Source: CAZDJQ01 sp964505765
Lineage (GTDB): Bacteria > Patescibacteriota > Microgenomatia > UBA12405 > JAHJSD01
Assembly: GCA_964505765.1 (NCBI GenBank)
Contig: CAZDJQ010000014.1
Coordinates: 1 to 20,247 of the forward strand
Length of the DNA stretch: 20,247 nucleotides
Reading direction: 5' to 3'
Position 1 is the stretch's first letter. Each line of letters opens with the position of its first letter. A model generated the notes under the pieces. The model searched no databases and was not told where the DNA came from. It saw nothing but the letters and a program-made list of their open reading frames with translations. Below, one piece after another: positions 1 through 7,101 of the stretch. The translations under genes and the position numbers were made by a program.

Positions 1-519
1 TTTCCTAAAGATGTGGCGGCTTTAGCCAAAGTATTTGACCGAGCGGATTTAAAAGATAATCTATTTACAAAACTTGACCAGCTTAACTGCCAACGGCCGG
101 TATATTATGCCGGAGAGCTGGATAAAAAACTTAACGGTGTAAAAAACAAGAAAATAGCGGTGCTCGGCCTGACTGCTAAACCGGGAACCGGCGATATGAG
201 GGGAGCGCAGTCAATTTCTTTTATTAAATATTTAACCGCCAAAGGAGCAATAGTTTCAGCCTATGACCCAAAGGGGATGGAGGAAGCAAAAGAAATTATG
301 CCGGATATAAATTATGCTGATTCTGCTGAGCAGGCAGTAAACAAAGCAGAGGCGGCGGCGGTTTTATGTGAATGGCCGGAGTTTGATAATTTAAATTGGA
401 AAAGAGTAAAGGAATTGATGTCCGGTGAGCTGATTTTTGATGCTAAGCGGATGTTTAAGCCGGAGAAAGTTAAAAAGGCGGGATTGAAATATATGGGAGT
501 GGGGATTGGTAGTTGGTAG
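1..519 (+). CDS. UDP-glucose/nucleotide-sugar 6-dehydrogenase, C-terminal fragment
   Basis: The window opens inside this gene; the frame from base 1 reads FPKDVAAL, the segment that directly follows the catalytic Cys in the family motif GGSCFPKD, so the Cys lies just outside. The visible 172 residues cover the end of the central dimerisation domain and the C-terminal UDP-binding domain. That domain is marked by KIAVLGLTAKPGTGDMRG (family KIAVLGLAFKPxTDDxR), then AYDP and LCEWPEF. The family oxidises UDP-glucose or a related UDP-sugar to the uronate with two NAD+ in the cytosol, supplying a precursor for surface glycans, which fits the glycan locus downstream. The second half of the TDDxRxSP motif is altered to TGDMRGAQS, so UDP-N-acetyl-sugar specificity is possible. 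The last residues (GSW) and the TAG stop come from a heptanucleotide repeat array. Family assignment is firm; exact substrate is not. Confidence 0.9.
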   Translation, partial: FPKDVAALAKVFDRADLKDNLFTKLDQLNCQRPVYYAGELDKKLNGVKNKKIAVLGLTAKPGTGDMRGAQSISFIKYLTAKGAIVSAYDPKGMEEAKEIMPDINYADSAEQAVNKAEAAAVLCEWPEFDNLNWKRVKELMSGELIFDAKRMFKPEKVKKAGLKYMGVGIGSW

Positions 520-556
520 ATGGTAGTTGGTAGATAGTAGATAGTAGATGGTAGAT
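508..556. repeat. Heptanucleotide tandem array A
   Basis: Seven consecutive 7-bp units: GGTAGTT, GGTAGAT, GGTAGTT, GGTAGAT, AGTAGAT, AGTAGAT, GGTAGAT, then a decayed AGTAAGA. The array begins inside the dehydrogenase gene, encodes its last residues and supplies its TAG stop at 517-519. Confidence 0.9.
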
Positions 557-605
557 AGTAAGAATACAAGACTATAAGAGGTTAGTGATAAGGAAAAGAT
601 AATAG

Positions 606-633
606 GTAATAAGTAATTCGTAATACGTAAAGT
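606..633. repeat. Heptanucleotide tandem array B
   Basis: Four 7-bp units: GTAATAA, GTAATTC, GTAATAC, GTAAAGT. It lies between array A and the abiE promoter and has the same period as the other arrays in the window. The rest of the 520-689 gap holds no ORF that I can support. Confidence 0.7.
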
Positions 634-654
634 GGAAGGATGAAAATCCAGTAC

Positions 655-684
655 TTGACAAATTAATAGTTTTATTCCACAATT
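655..684 (+). promoter_or_regulatory. Candidate promoter of the abiE operon
   Basis: A perfect -35 box TTGACA (655-660) is followed after 18 nt by CACAAT (679-684, 4 of 6 matches to TATAAT). The ATG at 690 is 5 nt beyond it. This would give a leaderless or nearly leaderless transcript, as for other genes in the window. The -10 is weak, so confidence is moderate. Confidence 0.5.
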
Positions 685-689
685 AGGAT

Positions 690-1346
690 ATGAAATATGG
701 TATTTCTGGAATAAAAGAACAAGGAAAACTTGAGGAACTACCTCTGTTTAATAAACAGACGGCACAAATTTTGATTGGTAAAAAAGAAAACAATTTAGAT
801 AAAAAAATTCAACGATTATTAGACAAAGAGTATTTAATTAGTTTGAAAAAAGGATGGTATGTTTCTCAGCCCTTTTTAGATCAAATAGAAAACCTGGGCA
901 AATACTTAGAATATATTGCTAATCAGCTGCGTAAACCGTCATATTTATCTTTGGAATATATGCTGTCCGAATACGGCTTAATTCCTCAAGCAATTAATGT
1001 TTTTACCAGCGTAACTGTAAAATCTACCCGTAGTTATGAAAACCAACTTGCCAAGTTTCAATATAAAAATATTAAAAAAGAACTTTTTAAAGGATATGAC
1101 GAAAATGTTTATTCTAAATTTAAAGTATATAAAGCAACTCCAGCAAAATCACTTTTCGATTATCTATATTTGAAAAAAAATATTTCTGAAGATCTTGAGT
1201 ACGAACTTAATCAAGGATTAAGAATTAATTGGGACCAGTTTAAAAATAAAGATATTAAGGAATTTTCAAAATATGTTGATAAAAGCGGGATGAAAAAAAT
1301 GAACAAGATATTACAAATTATAAAAAGCGTAAAAAATGCTAATTGA
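690..1346 (+). CDS. AbiEi-family antitoxin (type IV toxin-antitoxin)
   Basis: 218 aa. Residues about 1-60 form a winged-helix DNA-binding domain (ELPLFNKQTAQILIG, then LLDKEYLISLKKGWYV with the KGWYV wing). It continues into the AbiEi-type core: PSYLSLEYMLSEYGLIP, an FTSVTVKSTRSYEN strand, and YKATPAKSLFDYLYL. In the AbiE family this protein represses its own operon and neutralises the AbiEii nucleotidyltransferase without a stable complex. The downstream abiEii gene overlaps its last 11 bp in another frame, the usual tight antitoxin-first order. Base composition is visibly more AT-rich than the flanking dehydrogenase and helicase genes, consistent with horizontal acquisition (inference). Role as antitoxin rests on family resemblance and gene order. 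Confidence 0.8.
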   Translation: MKYGISGIKEQGKLEELPLFNKQTAQILIGKKENNLDKKIQRLLDKEYLISLKKGWYVSQPFLDQIENLGKYLEYIANQLRKPSYLSLEYMLSEYGLIPQAINVFTSVTVKSTRSYENQLAKFQYKNIKKELFKGYDENVYSKFKVYKATPAKSLFDYLYLKKNISEDLEYELNQGLRINWDQFKNKDIKEFSKYVDKSGMKKMNKILQIIKSVKNAN

Positions 1347-2169
1347 CAATCTAAAATCTGTAGTTGAGGCAAACAAAAAAGAAGTCAGCGATCTATTTTT
1401 AAGAAATTTGCTAAAAGAGAAGCTTCAATACTATGTTTTAGACTATATTTACTCATCTTCATGGGGAGAAAACTTATTATTTAAAGGGGGAACATGTTTA
1501 AGATTTTGCTTTGATCTCTCTCGGCTTTCTGAAGATTTGGATTTAGACATAAAAGATGAAAAAAAGTTTGATTTAGATCAATTTCTTACAGATATTAAAA
1601 ACTATTTTTCTAAAACTCTGCAATACAAAGATCTAGACTTATATTTTTCAGGCAATAAACAACAAATAAAACTAAAATTTCCAATTATGGAAAGCTTGAA
1701 TCTGAAACAAAACCGAAGCGAAAGCAACATATTATTTTTAAGATTGGATATCCAAGAAATAGATTCCGATATTTATAATGAAGAAGTTTCTTTAATCTCA
1801 ACATATGATTTTAACTTCATAATTAAGCGCTATTCGTTACCAGATTTATTTGCATCTAAAATAGCAGCGATCTTAACCCGATCGTTTAAAAAAGGGGACA
1901 AGAATAAAATAACTTTTAAAGGGAGAGATTATTATGACTTAATTTGGTTTCTTGAAAAAGGGATTAGTCCTAATTATAAAAGACTAGAAGATATTACCGG
2001 CGATAATAAAAAAACAGTGATAAAAAAGCTGGATGACAAAGTTGAAAAAGTAGATAAAAAATATCTAATTGATGATTTATCTCCTTTATTTAGAAAAAAG
2101 GGTTTTGTAAAAGATTTTGCTGAAAACTTTAAAGACCTCTATCAATCAAATAAAGATAAATTTTTATGA
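1336..2169 (+). CDS. AbiEii/AbiGii-family nucleotidyltransferase toxin
   Basis: 277 aa with the DNA-polymerase-beta-type nucleotidyltransferase signature of AbiEii: FKGGTCLR at 49-56 followed by RLSEDLDLD at 63-71, where D69 and D71 are the probable metal ligands. A later KRYSLPDLFASKIAAILTR helix and the KGRDYYDLIWFL segment match the conserved C-terminal part of the family. Members transfer nucleotides to an RNA substrate and stop growth, giving abortive phage infection or plasmid stabilisation; the target here cannot be read from sequence. Length matches the family and no motif is missing, so the toxin looks intact. Translation is probably coupled to abiEi through the 11-bp overlap. Confidence 0.88.
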   Translation: MLIDNLKSVVEANKKEVSDLFLRNLLKEKLQYYVLDYIYSSSWGENLLFKGGTCLRFCFDLSRLSEDLDLDIKDEKKFDLDQFLTDIKNYFSKTLQYKDLDLYFSGNKQQIKLKFPIMESLNLKQNRSESNILFLRLDIQEIDSDIYNEEVSLISTYDFNFIIKRYSLPDLFASKIAAILTRSFKKGDKNKITFKGRDYYDLIWFLEKGISPNYKRLEDITGDNKKTVIKKLDDKVEKVDKKYLIDDLSPLFRKKGFVKDFAENFKDLYQSNKDKFL

Positions 2170-2191
2170 ACTAAAAAGAGAAAAATATACC

Positions 2192-2217
2192 TATTTCAAT
2201 TTTTGAAATTTGAAATA
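2192..2217. other. AT-rich inverted repeat after abiEii
   Basis: TATTTCAA (2192-2199) and TTGAAATA (2210-2217) form an 8-bp stem with a 10-nt loop, 22 nt after the toxin stop. No T-run follows on the plus strand, so it is not a standard intrinsic terminator, though it could be a weak one. Confidence 0.35.
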
Positions 2218-2242
2218 AATTCAGAATGACGGAGACGGTTGA

Positions 2243-2251
2243 TGCTAAAAT
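2243..2251 (+). promoter_or_regulatory. Extended -10 box of the helicase gene, leaderless
   Basis: TGC-TAAAAT is an extended -10 (TGnTAnAAT type). The ATG starts 5 nt after it, at 2257, so initiation would fall at or next to the start codon. No Shine-Dalgarno sequence lies between. Confidence 0.65.
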
Positions 2252-2256
2252 AGCTT

Positions 2257-5200
2257 ATGGCGGAGGTTAAATTAACAAGGAAATTTAAGCAGTCGTATGA
2301 CGAGTTAAATTCTGAACAAAAAAGGGCGGTTGACGCTATTGAGGGGCCGGTAATGGTGATTGCCGGACCGGGGACCGGTAAAACCAGAACGATTACTCTG
2401 CGGATTGCGAATATTTTAACCAAGACCGATACATCGCCGAGCTCTATTTTGGCTTTAACTTTTACTGAAGCGGCGGCTAAAGAAATGCGCAACCGGCTGA
2501 GAAAGCTTATCGGCCGGACCGCTTATTACGTTCATGTGTCCACTTTTCATTCTTTCTGCACTGAGATTATCCGGCAGAACGCGGATTTGTTTAATCTCAA
2601 CCCGTCGGTTGAGCCGTTATCTGATTTGGACCGGGTAAAAGTAATCCACGATATTTTAGATTCTAAGGATTTTAAAAAGGTCAGACCGGTCAACCGGCCT
2701 TATCTTTATACTAAGGCGCTGTTGTCGGCGATTGATGATTTAAAACGGGAAGCGATTAGTCCGCAGAAGCTGGAACAGATTCTGGATGACAAGCAGATCG
2801 AGCTGACCGAAAATAAAGACCAATATACTAAAACCGAGCTTCGGACAGAGCAGAAGCATTTGGCTAAAAACAGAGATGTGGTCAAGGCTTACAAAGCTTA
2901 TCAGCAGATTTTAAGAGACAACGGCTGGTTTGATTTTTCCGATATGATAAATTTTGTCACCGAGAGATTTAAACAGGATAAAGAGTTTTTACGTTCATAC
3001 CAGGAGATTTATCAATATTTTTTAATTGATGAATACCAAGACACTAATACCGCTCAAAATGAAGTAGTTGATTTACTGGCCAGCTTCTGGGGTGAAAAAG
3101 CTAATGTCTTTGCGGTCGGCGATCCTAACCAGTCAATTTTCCGGTTTCAAGGAGCGTCATTAGAAAATATGGCTTCTTTTATTAAAAATTACCCCGGGGC
3201 GGAGATTATTACTCTGAAATTCAATTATCGGTCAAACCAGAAAATATTGGATGCCGGCGGAGAATTAATTAAACACAATAAAATGAAGATTGAAAATATT
3301 TTGGATACGGCTGAAACCGAATTGCAGTCTCAAATGGATTTTAAGGCGGAGCCGGTTAAGTTTGCCCAATTGGCCAGCTCGCCGGCGGAGATATATTTTA
3401 TTACTGAGGAAATCAAGGAATTAATAAATAAAGGGGTGGATCCGGATGAAATTGCCGTTATCTACCGGAATAATGCTGATGCTAAAGAAATATCAGAGGC
3501 TTTAACTAAATACAATATTAAATTTATCACCCAGGGCGGGGGGAATATTTTAGAATATCCGATTATTCAAAAGCTGATCAAAATTCTGCGCATTATCAGC
3601 CAGATAAGAAACAAGCAGGAGGATATTGATTTATTTACCATTATGCATTACCCGTTTTTCAAGATTGACAACCTGGATATTTTAAGGCTTTCCCGGCAGG
3701 CGGCGGTGGAGAAGTCTAATATTTTTGATTTGATTACCGGCCGGGAGGATTTAGCAAAATTAAATCTTAACCAACCAAAACCGATAAAAAATTTCATCCG
3801 TCTATTATTAAACTGGGAGGCAAAGGAAACGGAATTGACTTTTGCCGCTTTTTTTGAAAAACTGCTGAACGAATCCGGGCTGTTGGATTGGGCCTTAAAC
3901 CAGCCGAATTCAACTCAGTTGATTTTAAGGCTGAACACGCTTTTTTCCGAGGTTAAAAAGATGAATTCAGCTGATCACCAGCTTGATCTTACCGGGTTTC
4001 TTAAAAATATTGACTTGATGGAGGAGAACTATATTAAAATTCCCGAGCCGGTGTTTGCCGACCAAGAGGATTCGGTAACTTTAACTACGGCGCATTCGGC
4101 TAAAGGGCTGGAATGGGAGTATGTTTTTATTTACCGGGCTTATGACGGCCGATGGGGGAATAACCGGCAATACAATTTGATTAAGCTGCCCGAGGATATT
4201 CTACCGAACACAGATTTATCTAAGAAAGAACAGAATGAAGATGAACGTCGGTTGTTTTATGTGGCGATGACCAGAGCCAAGAAACTGACGACTGTTACCC
4301 AGGCTCAGCGTTATTTTTATGCCGGCCGGACAAAGGAGACGGTGCCGACTATGTTCTTGGAGGAAATCGGGGACGAGAACAAAGAAAAACTAAAAACAGA
4401 CACCATCAATGAGCAGGCCCATCAAAATCTGTCCCGGTTTCTCAGCCAGAGAAAAGAGCCGGCCGAACCGGAAGCGGCCGAGATCGACTTTTTAAAACAA
4501 GTAATTGATAATTTTAAATTGTCGCCGACGGCGCTGAACACTTATTTAAAATGTCCTTATAAATTTAAATTAAATAATTTATTAAGAGTTCCCCGGGCGA
4601 AAGCGCCCTACCTGGCTTTTGGAACTGCGGTCCACCAAGCGCTGGAGGAGTTTAATCAGCGTTTTATCAATACTGAAAAACTGCCTAATAAAGATTATTT
4701 AATCGTCCGGTTTGAAAAGGCGCTACAAAAAGAAGTGCTGACGCCAAAGGATTTTAAGGAAAGATTAAAAAAGGGCAAGGAGTCGCTGGATAAGTATTAT
4801 GACCGCTATGCGGATGAGTTTAAACTTCCGGCTTTTGCTGAAAAATTTTTAGGCTACGGCAATTACCGGATTACTGTCGGGGATATTCCGATAGTCGGCA
4901 AAGTCGATAAAATTGAATGGCTGGACAAGACCGCCAGAACCGTAAAAGTGGTTGATTACAAAACCGGAAAGACAAAGACTAGAAACCAAATTAAGGGGAA
5001 AACCAAGGATTCCGACGGCGGATATATGCGGCAGTTGGTGTTTTATAAACTGCTGGTTGATGCTGATCCGAGATTAAACATGACGGTTAAGCAGGGCGAA
5101 CTGGAGTTTGTTCAGACTGATGACCGGGGGGTATTTAGGCAAGAAGTTTTTGAGATTACTAAGCAAGAGGTTGAAAAGCTGGAGGATTTGATTAAAGAGA

Positions 5201-5334
5201 CAATGGAGAAAATTAAGCGGTTTGAGTTTTGTCATTGTGAGGATTATCAGGAGTGTAAGCGGTGTGAGTTTAAAGACCATTGTTTTCCAAATGGAATTCC
5301 TGATTTGCCAGAGGCAAATACAATTGACAATTGA
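2257..5334 (+). CDS. UvrD/Rep-type helicase fused to Fe-S PD-(D/E)XK nuclease
   Basis: 1025 aa. N-terminal SF1A helicase: Q-motif LNSEQKRAVDA near 18-28, Walker A GPGTGKT at 37-43 (K42), Walker B DEYQDT at 258-263, motif III VGDPNQSIFRFQGA, motif V TTAHSAKGLEWE, and motif VI RRLFYVAMTRAKK with R673. From about residue 755 a RecB/AddB-like nuclease follows: SPTALNTYLKCPYKFKL (C766), GTAVHQALEEF, then VDYKTGKT with D900 and K902. Cysteines C1000, C1003 and C1009 can complete a four-Cys iron-sulphur cluster with C766. The protein probably unwinds and resects DNA ends in recombinational repair, alone or as one half of an AddAB/AdnAB-like complex; no partner lies nearby. The last residues and TGA stop come from heptad array C. 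The start is set by the leaderless promoter. Confidence 0.93.
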   Translation: MAEVKLTRKFKQSYDELNSEQKRAVDAIEGPVMVIAGPGTGKTRTITLRIANILTKTDTSPSSILALTFTEAAAKEMRNRLRKLIGRTAYYVHVSTFHSFCTEIIRQNADLFNLNPSVEPLSDLDRVKVIHDILDSKDFKKVRPVNRPYLYTKALLSAIDDLKREAISPQKLEQILDDKQIELTENKDQYTKTELRTEQKHLAKNRDVVKAYKAYQQILRDNGWFDFSDMINFVTERFKQDKEFLRSYQEIYQYFLIDEYQDTNTAQNEVVDLLASFWGEKANVFAVGDPNQSIFRFQGASLENMASFIKNYPGAEIITLKFNYRSNQKILDAGGELIKHNKMKIENILDTAETELQSQMDFKAEPVKFAQLASSPAEIYFITEEIKELINKGVDPDEIAVIYRNNADAKEISEALTKYNIKFITQGGGNILEYPIIQKLIKILRIISQIRNKQEDIDLFTIMHYPFFKIDNLDILRLSRQAAVEKSNIFDLITGREDLAKLNLNQPKPIKNFIRLLLNWEAKETELTFAAFFEKLLNESGLLDWALNQPNSTQLILRLNTLFSEVKKMNSADHQLDLTGFLKNIDLMEENYIKIPEPVFADQEDSVTLTTAHSAKGLEWEYVFIYRAYDGRWGNNRQYNLIKLPEDILPNTDLSKKEQNEDERRLFYVAMTRAKKLTTVTQAQRYFYAGRTKETVPTMFLEEIGDENKEKLKTDTINEQAHQNLSRFLSQRKEPAEPEAAEIDFLKQVIDNFKLSPTALNTYLKCPYKFKLNNLLRVPRAKAPYLAFGTAVHQALEEFNQRFINTEKLPNKDYLIVRFEKALQKEVLTPKDFKERLKKGKESLDKYYDRYADEFKLPAFAEKFLGYGNYRITVGDIPIVGKVDKIEWLDKTARTVKVVDYKTGKTKTRNQIKGKTKDSDGGYMRQLVFYKLLVDADPRLNMTVKQGELEFVQTDDRGVFRQEVFEITKQEVEKLEDLIKETMEKIKRFEFCHCEDYQECKRCEFKDHCFPNGIPDLPEANTIDN

Positions 5335-5355
5335 CCATTAACCATTGACCATATC
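5321..5355. repeat. Heptanucleotide tandem array C
   Basis: Five units: CAATTGA, CAATTGA, CCATTAA, CCATTGA, CCATATC. On the minus strand the unit reads GGTCAAT/GGTTAAT, the same as in arrays E and D. The helicase TGA stop (5332-5334) lies inside it. Confidence 0.85.
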
Positions 5356-5360
5356 TTTTG

Positions 5361-5369
5361 TGTTAGAAT
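5361..5369 (+). promoter_or_regulatory. Extended -10 box of coiled-coil gene, leaderless
   Basis: TGT-TAGAAT, with the ATG of the downstream gene 5 nt later at 5375. The layout matches the helicase promoter. No -35 at normal spacing is seen. Confidence 0.6.
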
Positions 5370-5374
5370 AATTT

Positions 5375-5626
5375 ATGGCAAAAACAAATAACGATTTGGC
5401 CACCAAACAGTTTGTAAAGGACACGGTTAAAGAAACTGAAAAAAAATTAAGTGAACAGATTGAGGGTGTTGAAGATAGGATTGATAGTATTAAACAACGT
5501 TTAGATAAACGTATTGACGGAGTAGAAAATAAAATTGCTGATTTAAAAGATAGATTAGTTAGTGATATCGACGGTTTAGCTAAATTAATTAAGGATTCAA
5601 TGGATGAAAAAGCAGCTAATGCTTAA
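5375..5626 (+). CDS. Small coiled-coil protein with 18-residue repeats
   Basis: 83 aa, highly charged and almost entirely helical. After about 30 residues it shows tandem 18-residue units: IEGVEDRIDSIKQRLDKR, IDGVENKIADLKDRLVSD, then a partial IDGLAKLIKD. Regular spacing of I/V/L predicts a coiled coil, likely dimeric or trimeric. No signal peptide or membrane segment is visible, so it is probably cytosolic. I do not recognise a characterised family, and the function is unknown. It overlaps the next small ORF by 8 bp, suggesting a two-gene unit under the -10 box just upstream. Confidence 0.7.
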   Translation: MAKTNNDLATKQFVKDTVKETEKKLSEQIEGVEDRIDSIKQRLDKRIDGVENKIADLKDRLVSDIDGLAKLIKDSMDEKAANA

Positions 5627-5771
5627 ATTTCTTAAAAAACTATTTAGGCTACAGCCAAAAAATGACCGGCACTTCGATGATTCGAATCATCGAAGTAAAA
5701 GTAATGAGGATGAAAAGAAATCGGATGAGGAGTTGGTTAAAAAGAGGCTGGAAAGTCTTGGATATTTGTAA
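5619..5771 (+). CDS. Small charged protein, unknown
   Basis: 50 aa starting MLKFLKKLFRLQ and ending EELVKKRLESLGYL, in a frame that overlaps the coiled-coil gene by 8 bp. The N-terminus is a short amphipathic basic helix that could touch the membrane; the middle is polar, and the C-terminus is a charged helix. The overlap, absence of another gene and protein-like ends support real coding, but the middle (HFDDSNHRS) is encoded by a perfect 26-bp palindrome, so the stretch could instead be a regulatory or structured element. No family recognised. Confidence 0.45.
   Translation: MLKFLKKLFRLQPKNDRHFDDSNHRSKSNEDEKKSDEELVKKRLESLGYL
5671..5696. repeat. Perfect 26-bp palindrome
   Basis: The half-site ACTTCGATGATTC (5671-5683) is followed immediately by its exact reverse complement to 5696, with no spacer. 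As RNA it could form an 11-bp stem closed by a 4-nt loop. No T-run follows on either strand at terminator spacing, so an operator or a recombination or processing site is more likely than a terminator. Confidence 0.9.
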
Positions 5772-5840
5772 TTTGATTCTAAAAGAATATATTTTCGTGA
5801 ACCATCCAGAAAACGCATCTATTAATTTTTTATAAACTTT

Positions 5841-6438
5841 TTACTTCCAAATAACCAAACCTTTATTTAAAAATTCGCGGTTGAAGTCTTTAAGGGAAAT
5901 ATACTGTTTGGCCCCTGTTTTTTGATAATTTTGAGGGTTGTGGTAGTAAAACCCCATAATTTTTTGGTTATCTCCAACTTTCAAACCATAGATTAAGATG
6001 TTGTGGGAGTCGTTTCGGTCTCCAATTGACGCAATAATATAGTTATCTTGATATAAACTGCCGGCAAGGTCGAAAATTGTTGCAAATCTCAAGATCTTTC
6101 CTGACAATCCATACTTTTTAGCAATCTTGACCACGGAGTGATGAAGCCACCCTGTATCTAATATTTCTCCTATATTATCGAAGAACTTATATCCTTTTTC
6201 TTCTAAACCGTCTAAAATTAAGTCCATAGTATTGGGATACCTGTCGGTTACACTCCTAATTACCATCTGCAGGCAGACCAAGGAGCAGGCCCGCCAGGCC
6301 CAAAAACTGAATTCTTCCAGGCTGTCGGCGCCGAATTTGTCAGCGGCTTTGGCGTCGGCGATTGGACCGTATTTATACTCAATTGAATCGCGGTTGGCAT
6401 TGGCGATTTGGCTAATATAGGTAGGAACCGGTTTTACT
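5841..6438 (-). CDS. C39-like cysteine peptidase family protein, N-terminus lost in gap
   Basis: The minus-strand frame is open from the gap edge (6438) to TAA at 5843-5841, giving 198 visible residues. The motif WRACSLVCLQMVI aligns with the catalytic DCGVACLAMV block of C39-like peptidases (Cys codon 6287-6285). A later SHNILIYGL supplies the His (codon 6005-6003), and YYHNP supplies an Asn (5939-5937) where C39 enzymes usually have Asp. These proteins cleave after Gly-Gly leaders or act as stand-alone papain-like hydrolases; here no transporter domain is seen. The substrate is unknown. The N-terminus, possibly with a signal peptide, is missing. The gene is divergent from ruvC, with the gap between them. 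Starting at the TTG at 6281 would drop the catalytic Cys, so I reject that shorter start. Confidence 0.7.
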
Positions 6439-6538
6439 NNNNNNNNNNNNNNNNNNNNNNNNNNNNNNNNNNNNNNNNNNNNNNNNNNNNNNNNNNNNNN
6501 NNNNNNNNNNNNNNNNNNNNNNNNNNNNNNNNNNNNNN
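6439..6538. other. Assembly gap (100 N)
   Basis: Exactly 100 N, the same as the other three gaps, so a placeholder length. It hides the start of the C39-like gene and the upstream region of ruvC. Confidence 0.95.
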
Positions 6539-6541
6539 ATT

Positions 6542-7021
6542 ATGAAAATTATTGGGATTGATCCCGGGCTGGCTAAAACCGGCTGGGCCGTGATTGAAAA
6601 GGGGGAGCCGGCGGAATTGGTTGCCTACGGAACAATTACAACTTCTAAAGACAAGACTTTAGTTCAACGGTTGAGCCAGATTTTTGAGGAAACAAAAGAA
6701 GTTATAGAAAAATATAAGCCGGATGAGATGGCGGTGGAAAACCTTTATTTCTGCCGGAACCAAAAGACGGCGATTAATGTTGCTCAGGCGATGGGAGTGG
6801 TAAAATTGGCCGGACAGGAGCGGAATTTAGCGGTCAGCGGTTACAGTCCGACAAATATTAAAACGGCGATTGTCGGCCACGGACGGGCCCAGAAACAGCA
6901 GGTTGAGTTTATGGTCAAACAAATACTAAATTTAAAAGGGGAGATTAAACCGGATCACGCTTCTGATGCAGTCGCCGTTGCCTTAACACATTTATTTACT
7001 AATAAGAGATTAGAAGAATAA
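6542..7021 (+). CDS. ruvC: Holliday junction resolvase RuvC
   Basis: 159 aa, full length for RuvC. The RNase-H-like fold starts at MKIIGIDPGLAKTGWAV with D7. The other catalytic residues are E66 (MAVENLYF), H139 and D142 (PDHASDAVAVAL); His at the third position occurs in some characterised RuvC enzymes such as that of Thermus. The protein dimer makes symmetric nicks in four-way junctions, working with the RuvAB motor encoded directly downstream. The start is the first ATG after the assembly gap and begins with the family motif, so no N-terminal residues appear lost. The promoter lies in the gap. Confidence 0.96.
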   Translation: MKIIGIDPGLAKTGWAVIEKGEPAELVAYGTITTSKDKTLVQRLSQIFEETKEVIEKYKPDEMAVENLYFCRNQKTAINVAQAMGVVKLAGQERNLAVSGYSPTNIKTAIVGHGRAQKQQVEFMVKQILNLKGEIKPDHASDAVAVALTHLFTNKRLEE

Positions 7022-7026
7022 TTATT

Positions 7027-7054
7027 GATGATTAATGGCTAATGATTAATGGTT
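7027..7054. repeat. Heptanucleotide tandem array D
   Basis: Four units: GATGATT, AATGGCT, AATGATT, AATGGTT. It starts 5 nt after the ruvC stop and lies upstream of the ruvA promoter. Confidence 0.8.
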
Positions 7055-7086
7055 AAATATAAAACATTTCAGGAACTGCCTGTAGA

Positions 7087-7095
7087 TGTTAAAAT
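7087..7095 (+). promoter_or_regulatory. Extended -10 box of ruvA, leaderless
   Basis: TGT-TAAAAT with the ruvA ATG 6 nt later at 7102. ruvAB can therefore be transcribed apart from ruvC. Confidence 0.6.
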
Positions 7096-7101
7096 GAAAT
7101 T

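Noticed and set aside
312..569. Minus-strand 85-aa frame over the dehydrogenase end
   Set aside because: Its Tyr/Leu/Pro-rich start is just translated heptad array, and the rest mirrors a confident gene on the plus strand.
5324..5350. TTGACA/TTGACC boxes in array C as -35 elements for the coiled-coil gene
   Set aside because: They come from the heptad unit, and their spacing to TAGAAT (13 or 27 nt or more) does not fit a normal promoter.
5671..5696. The 26-bp palindrome as an intrinsic terminator
   Set aside because: No U-run directly follows on either strand, and an overlapping frame continues through it.
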